Positions 43,133-49,700 of a DNA stretch of 64,000 nt are shown piece after piece. The notes under the pieces are model-generated. The model worked only from the letters and a program-made list of their open reading frames with translations. It ran no database searches and was not told where the DNA came from. Made by a program: the position numbers and the translations under genes. The stretch comes from Nocardia sp. MH4 (lineage in GTDB: Bacteria; Actinomycetota; Actinomycetes; Mycobacteriales; Mycobacteriaceae): contig NZ_LPNR01000098.1 in the NCBI RefSeq assembly GCF_019266065.1, positions 1 through 64,000 of the forward strand. The letters run 5' to 3'. Each line of letters starts with the position of its first letter. Within the stretch, counting starts at the first letter, position 1.

Positions 43133-44806
43133 ATGCCGAACCGAGTGGTCGACTACCTCGTTGACGCGGTATCCGGACTGGGGGTCACACATCTGTTCGG
43201 CGTCGACGGCGCCAATATCGAAGACCTCTACGACGCGATCTTCGACGCGGGCGGGCGCCCGGCGGGCATCGTCGCCAAACACGAGTTCTCGGCGGCCACC
43301 ATGGCCGACGGGTACGCGCGCAGCACCGGTGGACTCGGCGTGGTGGCCGCGACCTCCGGCGGCGGGGCGATGAACCTGGTCGCCGGGCTCGCCGAGTCCT
43401 TCGCGTCCCGGGTCCCCGTCCTGGCGCTGGTCGGACAACCGCCTACCACCCTGGAAGGCCATGGGGCGTTTCAGGATTCGAGCGGACTGGCCGGATCGCT
43501 GGACGCCACGGCACTGTTCGCGGCGGTGAGCCGATACTGCGCGCGCGTCACCGATCCGGCCGAGCTGCCCGCCCAGCTCGCGGCGGCGGTCGCGGCGGCC
43601 GAGGGTGGCGGTCCCGCCGTGCTCCTCATCCCCAAAGACGTGCAGCAGCAAGCGATGCCGGCAGCGGCGACGCGCCCGGCCCGGACCGGCGCGGCCGAGC
43701 TGCCGGTGCTCGACGCCGTCGTCGCCGAACTCGCCGCCGCCCGGCGCACCGGGAAGGTCGTGATCATCGCGGGCGATCAGGTCGCCCGCGACGACGCCCG
43801 CGCCGAACTGGCCGAGCTGGTCACCGCGCTCGACGCCTCGATCGGCCTGGCACCCGACGCCAAGGACGTCTACCCGAACGCCGGTCCCGGCTACTGCGGA
43901 GTCGCGGGCAGCATGGGGCACGCCGAACTCGCCGAGGCGCTGGCCGCGGCGAGCGCGTGCCTGCTGATCGGCACGCGGCTGCCCGTCACCGCGAGCGCTG
44001 GCCTGGACGCGGCACTCGCCGACCTCACGCTGCTCAGCATCGGCGCGCTACCGCCCTATCCGGCCGCACTGCACACCACCGCCACCGACCTCGCCGCCGC
44101 CCTCGGCGAACTGCTGACCCGGATCGACGGCACCCCCACCCACACCGATCCCCCGGCCGACCCGACTCCGATGACGGTGCCCGAGGCCGCGGGCCCCGGC
44201 CTGCGCTACCGCACCGTCGTCGAGGCCATTCAGCGTGAATTACCCACTGGCGCGGATATTTTCGCCGACGCCGGTAACACCGGCGCCAGCGTGGTGCATT
44301 ACCTGAGGGTGCCCGAGGGCGGACGATTCGTCGTCGCCCTCGGAATGGGCGGCATGGGCTACGCGTTCGGCGCGGGCATCGGTTCCGCCTTCGCCCGCCA
44401 CGACGCCGCCGACGGTCCGCATCGCACGGTCGTGATCGCCGGCGACGGTTCCTTCTACATGCACGGCATGGAACTGCACACCGCCGTGGAACACGCCCTG
44501 CCGATCACCTTCGTGGTGTTCAACAACAACGCGCACGCCATGTGCGTCACCCGTGAACAGCTCTACTACCGGGACCGCTACAGCTTCAACCGTTTTCACC
44601 CCGCACACCTGGGAGCCGGCATCGCCGCCATGTTCCCCGGGCTCCCCGCCCGCACCGTCGACGAACCCGGTGAGCTCGCCGCCGCCCTGCGCGACAGCTT
44701 CACCGCCACCGGACCCTCGTTCCTCGAAATCCTCTGCGACCCCGACGAAATACCGCCCTTCCTGCCCTTCCTGTCGACTATCGACGCTTCGAGGAGTACC
44801 CCGTGA
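43133..44806 (+). CDS. Thiamine diphosphate-dependent enzyme (acetolactate synthase/decarboxylase family)
   Basis: 557 aa; ATG 43133 has AGAGGAGGG 5 nt upstream. Catalytic Glu is E51 in AKHEFSAATMADGYAR; the loop GQPPTTLEGHGAFQD resembles 2-oxo acid decarboxylases; the ThDP motif runs from G437-D-G439 to N464-N465. The central domain (190-340) has no clear FAD site, arguing against a standard acetolactate synthase. It likely decarboxylates a 2-oxo acid and may pass the carbanion to an acyl or aldehyde acceptor (acyloin chemistry). First of four genes linked by 4-nt overlaps; the linker 355-370 is Pro/Thr-rich. Confidence 0.88.
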   Translation: MPNRVVDYLVDAVSGLGVTHLFGVDGANIEDLYDAIFDAGGRPAGIVAKHEFSAATMADGYARSTGGLGVVAATSGGGAMNLVAGLAESFASRVPVLALVGQPPTTLEGHGAFQDSSGLAGSLDATALFAAVSRYCARVTDPAELPAQLAAAVAAAEGGGPAVLLIPKDVQQQAMPAAATRPARTGAAELPVLDAVVAELAAARRTGKVVIIAGDQVARDDARAELAELVTALDASIGLAPDAKDVYPNAGPGYCGVAGSMGHAELAEALAAASACLLIGTRLPVTASAGLDAALADLTLLSIGALPPYPAALHTTATDLAAALGELLTRIDGTPTHTDPPADPTPMTVPEAAGPGLRYRTVVEAIQRELPTGADIFADAGNTGASVVHYLRVPEGGRFVVALGMGGMGYAFGAGIGSAFARHDAADGPHRTVVIAGDGSFYMHGMELHTAVEHALPITFVVFNNNAHAMCVTREQLYYRDRYSFNRFHPAHLGAGIAAMFPGLPARTVDEPGELAAALRDSFTATGPSFLEILCDPDEIPPFLPFLSTIDASRSTP

Positions 44807-45462
44807 CAACCAGCGCCCTGCCAGCACTCAGCGATATCCCCGACGAGGTGATCCCCGGCGTCCTGCGGATCGAGAATTCGGATCGGGAGGCGACGACCCC
44901 GATCATCATGGACATGCTGCGGTCGGTGTATCCGCACGACCAGATCTACGGCGACTTCTGCCCCGTGCAGACCTACATCGCCGCACCGCCGCGCGAGGTC
45001 TTCGAATACCTCGCCGACACCCGCTCGCTGGAGGAATGGACCTACAGCCTGCGCGGATTCACCGAGACCGACGAACCGGGCCTGTGGTTGTCCTACGACC
45101 GGCTCGGCGACGCGACCAAGTGTTTCACCAGGACCGTCGCCAACGCCGACGCCATGACCGTGGACTACCACTGCGCCTGGGACCAGTCCGCACACCTGTG
45201 GATGATCTACCTGATGCGGGTCGTCGACGCGCAGGTGGTGTTCGACAAGCCGGGGTCGGTGGTGCTGTGGGTCAACTGCAAACACCCCTTCTACGACGAG
45301 AACGGTTATCCGGAGACCGCGCCGCCCAAGCGGCCGGTGTGGGTCGGCGATTTCTGGGAGATGTTCTCCGCCGGCCACCAATTGGAGCTCGACAACCTCA
45401 AGGCCATCTGTGAATACCGCGCGGCCCACGGGCTGCCGATCAAGCCGGAGTGGATGCAGTGA
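44803..45462 (+). CDS. SRPBCC (START/polyketide-cyclase-like) protein
   Basis: 219 aa from GTG 44803, overlapping the ThDP gene by 4 nt. After about 50 N-terminal residues, TYIAAPPREVFEYLADTRSLEEW is the classic opening of SRPBCC polyketide cyclase/aromatase or lipid-binding domains. The rest is beta-rich (LWLSYDRLG, MTVDYHCAWD, VVLWVNCKHPF). Such proteins bind or cyclise a hydrophobic intermediate. Exact role unknown; context says a step between the ThDP enzyme and the KASIII-like protein. Confidence 0.75.
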   Translation: MTTSALPALSDIPDEVIPGVLRIENSDREATTPIIMDMLRSVYPHDQIYGDFCPVQTYIAAPPREVFEYLADTRSLEEWTYSLRGFTETDEPGLWLSYDRLGDATKCFTRTVANADAMTVDYHCAWDQSAHLWMIYLMRVVDAQVVFDKPGSVVLWVNCKHPFYDENGYPETAPPKRPVWVGDFWEMFSAGHQLELDNLKAICEYRAAHGLPIKPEWMQ

Positions 45463-46478
45463 ACATGCCGCAAGTGAGTCTGGTCGACGTCGCGAGTTAC
45501 CTGCCCGGCGAGCCGGTCCCGACCGAATACTTCACCCAGTTCTCCCGCTCGGAGCGGATGGCCAAGAACGTGATGTTCCGGTCCCCGACCGGACGCCACC
45601 ACGTCGACCGCGACGAAACCGCCGTCGACATGGCCGAGAAGGCCTTCGCGCCGCTGCGGGAACGGCACGGCGATGGCCTGGCCGCCGAGATCGACATCAT
45701 CCTCACCCACACCCAGCTGCCCGACAATCCCGTGCTCGGCGCCGGCCCCGAGCTGGCCCGGCGCCTCGGCGCCAAGCCCTCGCATGTCCTGGACGTGCAC
45801 AACGGCGGCTGCGCGGCCTTCGTGCACATGATGGCGCTGGCCCGGATGATCATGGCCACCAGCGACGCCAAGACCGCGCTGATCGTCGCCGCCCAGAACT
45901 GCGCGGGCCCGGTGTTCACCCAGCCCGACATCCGCAAGCTCGCGCAGGCGCCGGTGCCCGGCGACGGCTGCGGCATCGGCTTGCTCCGCAAGGACGATTC
46001 GGCGCCGATCCTCGACATCGAATGCCGCACCTATCCCGAATTCGCCGGTGACATGGACTTCTCCACCAACGGCCCGCGCAAGTACTGGGAACCGGGCGAG
46101 GGTCAGGGCTGCGTGAGCTTCACCGAATCGAAGATCACCAAGGTGTTCGCGCGCGGCAACCGGCTCGTCCCCGAGGTGGCGCTGGCGGTGTGCGATCACA
46201 TCGGGGTGAAGGGCCGTGACATCGACACCTTCGTCACCAATCAGCCGAATCGGCTGTTCCTGCGCAACTGGCACGACGCGCTGGAACTGCCCGCCGAACG
46301 CCATCCCGACACCTTCGACCAGTGCGGAAACCTGTTCGCCGCAGGCATTCCGGTGACCCTGGATGTGGAGAACCGGGCGGGCCGATTGCGCAACGGCTCG
46401 GTGGTGCTGCTGTCGGCGTTCGCGCACGCCGGTGATTTCGCCGGCGCGGCCGCCGTGCGCTGGGGCGCGGCGCGATGA
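45459..46478 (+). CDS. 3-oxoacyl-ACP synthase III-like protein lacking the HQAN histidine
   Basis: 339 aa from GTG 45459 (GTGA overlap with the previous stop). The nucleophile is C118 in LDVHNGGCAAFVHMM, as in FabH. The HQAN motif reads N261-Q-P-N264, so the decarboxylation His is Asn, while the third residue is kept at N291 (QCGNLFAAGIPVTL). It is therefore unlikely to do malonyl decarboxylation; acyl transfer without decarboxylation, as in CerJ- or xenocyloin-type KASIII relatives, fits better. ATGA overlap to the aminotransferase. Confidence 0.85.
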   Translation: MNMPQVSLVDVASYLPGEPVPTEYFTQFSRSERMAKNVMFRSPTGRHHVDRDETAVDMAEKAFAPLRERHGDGLAAEIDIILTHTQLPDNPVLGAGPELARRLGAKPSHVLDVHNGGCAAFVHMMALARMIMATSDAKTALIVAAQNCAGPVFTQPDIRKLAQAPVPGDGCGIGLLRKDDSAPILDIECRTYPEFAGDMDFSTNGPRKYWEPGEGQGCVSFTESKITKVFARGNRLVPEVALAVCDHIGVKGRDIDTFVTNQPNRLFLRNWHDALELPAERHPDTFDQCGNLFAAGIPVTLDVENRAGRLRNGSVVLLSAFAHAGDFAGAAAVRWGAAR

Positions 46479-47503
46479 CCACGCGCCTCGCGGAACCGAC
46501 GATCCCCTCCCGTCGGTTCCGCACCTCGGCCACGCCGATGCTGTTCGACCTCTCGCTCAGCGAGAACCCCTTCCCGCCGCTGCCGTCGGTCGTCACGGCG
46601 GTCAACGACACACTCGCCCAGGCGAATCGGTATCCGGAGTTCCTGCCCGAGCGGTTGCCGCGGGTCATCGCCGAACGCCTCGGCGTCCGGCCGGAACAGG
46701 TGGTGGTCGGCTCCGGCGCCACCGGCGTCGCGCAGCAGGTGCTTCGGGCCCTGTCCGGCGGCGAACTCGTCACCAGCACACCGACTTTCGACGGCTACCC
46801 GATGCTGGCGGACATGACCGGCATGACATTGGTGCCGGTGCCGCTCGACCCGGCGGGCGAGCAGGATCTGACCGCGCTGCGCCGCGCGGTCAACCGGCGC
46901 ACCGCGCTGGTCGTGCTGTGCAGGCCGCACAATCCGACCGGAACGGTGCTCGACGCCGGCGCGGTGCGCTCGTTCCTGTCCGCGCTCCCCCGCCGGGTTC
47001 CGGTGCTGCTCGACGAGGCCTACGTCGAATTCCTCGACCCGGCCGACCGCCTCGACGTGCACGCGCTGCTGCACCGCCACCCGAATCTGCTGGTGTTGCG
47101 GACCTTTTCGAAGGCGTACGGTTTGGCGGGCCTGCGCATCGGCTACTGCGTCGGCCGCGGCGACCTGATCGAGCGCATCAGTCGCCAGCAGCTGCCGTTC
47201 GGCATCGGCACCGCCGCCGTGGCCGCGGTCCGGGCCGCCTACGCCGCCGACGACGAACTCCACGACCGCATCCAGCGGATCAACCGGGAACGCGACGTCC
47301 TGCGAACGGACTTGCGCGCCTGCGGCATCGACGTGCACCGCAGCCACGCCAACTTCCTGTATCTCCCCGGCCCCGGCGTCGCCACCGCGCTCCGCCGGGC
47401 GGGCATCAAAGCCAAGTCCTACCCGGACGGCAGTGCCCGGATCGCGGTCGGCGACCCCCTAGCCGGCCGCGCCGTGCACGCGGCCCTGATCGACCTGCGC
47501 TGA
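46475..47503 (+). CDS. PLP-dependent class I/II aminotransferase (HisC-like)
   Basis: 342 aa. RPHNPTGTVLD is the substrate/PLP Asn-Pro motif, LLDEAYVEFLD holds the PLP-nitrogen Asp and phenol-contact Tyr, and TFSKAYGLAGLRIGY the Schiff-base Lys K213. This is the HisC/aromatic aminotransferase branch. In this operon it could make the 2-oxo acid used by the ThDP enzyme or aminate its ketone product. Last gene; the terminator at 47523 follows. Confidence 0.9.
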   Translation: MTTRLAEPTIPSRRFRTSATPMLFDLSLSENPFPPLPSVVTAVNDTLAQANRYPEFLPERLPRVIAERLGVRPEQVVVGSGATGVAQQVLRALSGGELVTSTPTFDGYPMLADMTGMTLVPVPLDPAGEQDLTALRRAVNRRTALVVLCRPHNPTGTVLDAGAVRSFLSALPRRVPVLLDEAYVEFLDPADRLDVHALLHRHPNLLVLRTFSKAYGLAGLRIGYCVGRGDLIERISRQQLPFGIGTAAVAAVRAAYAADDELHDRIQRINRERDVLRTDLRACGIDVHRSHANFLYLPGPGVATALRRAGIKAKSYPDGSARIAVGDPLAGRAVHAALIDLR

Positions 47504-47522
47504 CCGCGGTCGATCGATGACC

Positions 47523-47561
47523 GGATGACCTGGTGGCCTCCCCTTCGCCACCAGGTCATCC
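47523..47561. terminator. Bidirectional terminator, 15-bp perfect stem
   Basis: GGATGACCTGGTGGC and its complement around a 9-nt loop (CTCCCCTTC). It ends the biosynthetic operon and the convergent Gly/Cys-tail gene series. Confidence 0.9.
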
Positions 47562-47571
47562 GCCTTCGAAC

Positions 47572-47889
47572 TCAGCTACCCCCACCGCAGCTGCTCGAGC
47601 TCCCGCCGCCACAACTGCTGGAACTTCCGCTGCCGCAACTGCTCCAGCTGCTCGACCCCGAGTCGCTGCCGCTCGAGCCGTAGTCCGTCCAGGCGCTGCC
47701 ACTGGACCAGCCGCTGTCACTGGACCGCCGTCGCGATCTGCCCTGCACCTGTCTGATGCGCCGCTGCTCGGGAGATTCGCTCACCGCGCGGACGATGGAC
47801 AGGATGATCAGCACCGGCACCGTCACGAAGACAGCGAGCGCGGCGACGACGATGACGATCGCGAGGATCATCACGATCATTTCGCTCAT
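47572..47889 (-). CDS. Small membrane protein with Ser/Gly/Cys tail (tail protein 1)
   Basis: 105 aa from ATG 47889 (GGGGAGG upstream). One long N-terminal hydrophobic stretch (residues 4-33), a basic linker (SPEQRRIRQVQGRSRRRSS), then 45 residues of almost only Ser, Gly and Cys, ending SSSSCGGGSSSSCGGGS. The last of four like-built genes in a row on this strand. Basic residues after the helix put the tail in the cytoplasm if one helix spans. Function unknown. Confidence 0.75.
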   Translation of the reverse strand: MSEMIVMILAIVIVVAALAVFVTVPVLIILSIVRAVSESPEQRRIRQVQGRSRRRSSDSGWSSGSAWTDYGSSGSDSGSSSWSSCGSGSSSSCGGGSSSSCGGGS

Positions 47890-47991
47890 GGAACCTCCCC
47901 TTGTCGGCCTGGTGTGTCGATGCCGAAGGTAGGACCGAGCCCTTGCAATCCCCTTTCGGCCGACCTGTACCCCTGGTCGCCAGGCCGGCGA

Positions 47992-48360
47992 TCAGCCTCC
48001 GCCGCCACCCCCACAGCCGCCACCGCCACCGCCACCGCCACAGCCGCTGTTACCGCCACCGCCGTCACCGCCCGTGGTGCCCGCGAGGTCGCTGCCGCCG
48101 CCATCGCCGCCACCGGCACTCGAGCCACCGACAGCGGCGGCGCCACGGGAGCCTCCGGCAGACGCACCCGCCCGCCACCCGTCAGCGCGCTGTCCGGCCC
48201 CCGACGCCCGCCCGAACACCGAGCCGGCCCGGCGGAGCTCACGAATACCGCCGACCAGGATCACCCCGGCGATGGCGAACAGCGGCACACCCGCCATGAG
48301 TGATTTCCCGACCACCGTCGCGCCGATCACGGCCAGCAACAACGCGGAGACGAAGAACAT
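47992..48360 (-). CDS. Small membrane protein with Gly/Cys tail (tail protein 2)
   Basis: 122 aa from ATG 48360 (GGGGGG upstream). Two hydrophobic helices (residues 2-38), a basic turn (IRELRRAG), an Ala/Gly-rich linker, then a tail of nearly pure Gly with two Cys (GCGGGGGGGGCGGGGGG). The strong ribosome site and shared architecture with its neighbours support it over the overlapping frames here. Confidence 0.75.
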   Translation of the reverse strand: MFFVSALLLAVIGATVVGKSLMAGVPLFAIAGVILVGGIRELRRAGSVFGRASGAGQRADGWRAGASAGGSRGAAAVGGSSAGGGDGGGSDLAGTTGGDGGGGNSGCGGGGGGGGCGGGGGG

Positions 48361-48507
48361 ATCGGACCCCCCAATGAGTTCTGATCCAAGTTGTACCCCA
48401 GCTGATTCCCCCGAAACCGCAGTCGGCTCACCTCGGCCTGCGCCCGTCGTCGAAGCATCCGGCGGACCAGGCGCTACCGCAGGCAGGGCCGCACGGGCAC
48501 CGAACGA

Positions 48508-48798
48508 TCAGTCGCTACCGCCGCCGCAACCACCCGACGAACCACCGTCGTCGTGACTGCCGTCCTCGTCGCGCAACGTGCGCAATGTGCGCGAGGCACT
48601 GGCCAGACCCGCCGCGCTCGCGCCCCACACCCAGCGCGCGGGTTGTCCACGCCGGGTAACCCGACGCGGACGGTTTCGCACCCCCACGATCACCACCAGC
48701 GACGCGGCGCACGCGAGCAGCGCGACGCCGACGACCGGCGAGAAACCGAACGCGATGACGCCCAGAAGCACGAGCAGCACCGCCGCGCCGAACACCAT
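48508..48798 (-). CDS. Small membrane protein with Ser/Gly/Cys tail (tail protein 3)
   Basis: 96 aa from ATG 48798 (GGAGGG upstream; ATG 48816 possible). Two helices (residues 3-40), a basic NRPRRVTRRGQ turn, and a short tail GGSSGGCGGGSD. Third member of the series. The 147 nt between it and tail protein 2 hold nothing I can support. Confidence 0.72.
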   Translation of the reverse strand: MVFGAAVLLVLLGVIAFGFSPVVGVALLACAASLVVIVGVRNRPRRVTRRGQPARWVWGASAAGLASASRTLRTLRDEDGSHDDGGSSGGCGGGSD

Positions 48799-48822
48799 GG
48801 CCGACCCTCCGACCACACGCGA

Positions 48823-49110
48823 TCAGCTACCGCCGCCGCACCCGCCGCCACCGCAACCGCCGCCGCCCCCACCATCACCATGGTGCGAGTCGCCACCGGC
48901 CACCCACCCGAAACCGCCCGCCCCCGCCGCACCTGACCCCGCGCCCCAGCGCTGCCTCGCCGAGGACCCCCCGCGCGCCGAGGCCCGCACCCAGGCGACC
49001 GCGAGCAGCACCACCGCGAGCACCATCACCGCGATCCCGATGGACGCCGAGACGATGGTGGTGACGAGTCCGATCAACACCAACAGCAGAGCCGAAAGAA
49101 CGAGCCGCAT
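48823..49110 (-). CDS. Small membrane protein with Gly/Cys tail (tail protein 4)
   Basis: 95 aa from ATG 49110 (GGGGGG upstream; a longer frame to 49170 lacks one). Two helices (residues 3-43), a basic ARGGSSARQRW turn, a SHHGDGG segment that could bind metal, then a Gly tail with two Cys (GCGGGGCGGGS). First of the series, 76 nt after the DUF3558 gene. Confidence 0.75.
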   Translation of the reverse strand: MRLVLSALLLVLIGLVTTIVSASIGIAVMVLAVVLLAVAWVRASARGGSSARQRWGAGSGAAGAGGFGWVAGGDSHHGDGGGGGGCGGGGCGGGS

Positions 49111-49185
49111 GGATTCCCCCCGAAATCGAGTCCTACCTCTGTTGTACCGGAGGCTCCGGAAGGCGGCCACCAGCGCCGACTTTCG

Positions 49186-49698
49186 TCACACTCCGTCAGG
49201 AAGCTGCGGCACCAGCTCCTCGGCCAGGGCCGTCAACGGTGTACACGGTTCGCCCGCTGGGTCGCCGCTCGCGCCGAGTGCCAATATGCCGCCGGCGATC
49301 TCCACATCGAGGCGACAGAAGCGCCGTTCCAGCGGGAGCGACAGGATCCTGGCGCGACGCTGAGCGATCTCGGTCGGGGCGAACGAATTCGGAGACTCCC
49401 GCCCGAGCTCGTTCAACGGCGCATTACTTACCTGCACCGTGAGATCAATGGTCGGACCTGAGAACGAACACCCGATGGCCGCATACTTCTCCACCGGAGA
49501 CGTCAACCCTTCAGGATCCTTGGTCAGCCCATGTCCGATCAGAAAACTCTCCGGCATCTGCCGACAAGGATTGAAGAGGTTATCGAACATGTACTGCGTC
49601 GAAGTGGTGTCCGCCGGCGGCGCCGCTTCTTGTCCGCAGCCACTCACCGCCGCACATACCAGGGCCACCACACCCACCGCCCGCACCATTCCGGTCAT
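49186..49698 (-). CDS. DUF3558-family lipoprotein
   Basis: 170 aa. Signal peptide ending in the lipobox VSGC (Cys about 21), so anchored in the outer leaflet of the inner membrane. NPCRQMPESFLIGHGL, AIGCSFSG, RRFCRLDVEI and GEPCTPL supply the four further Cys expected of DUF3558, likely two disulfides. Two nt after the 816-aa gene, so the same operon. In mycolata these lipoproteins often accompany large secreted proteins; an immunity or chaperone role is inference. Confidence 0.85.
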   Translation of the reverse strand: MTGMVRAVGVVALVCAAVSGCGQEAAPPADTTSTQYMFDNLFNPCRQMPESFLIGHGLTKDPEGLTSPVEKYAAIGCSFSGPTIDLTVQVSNAPLNELGRESPNSFAPTEIAQRRARILSLPLERRFCRLDVEIAGGILALGASGDPAGEPCTPLTALAEELVPQLPDGV

Positions 49699-49700
49699 CG

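Noticed and set aside
45459..46478. Housekeeping fabH
   Set aside because: The HQAN His is missing and the gene sits in a specialised operon, not beside fatty acid synthase genes.
47992..49110. Gly-codon runs resembling short tandem repeats or a CRISPR-like array
   Set aside because: The GGC/GGT runs are in frame within four small genes with ribosome sites; there are no regular spacers.
47572..49110. Azole-peptide (microcin B17-like) cluster
   Set aside because: The tails look alike, but no YcaO cyclodehydratase, dehydrogenase or peptidase is present, and the N-termini are membrane helices, not leader peptides.
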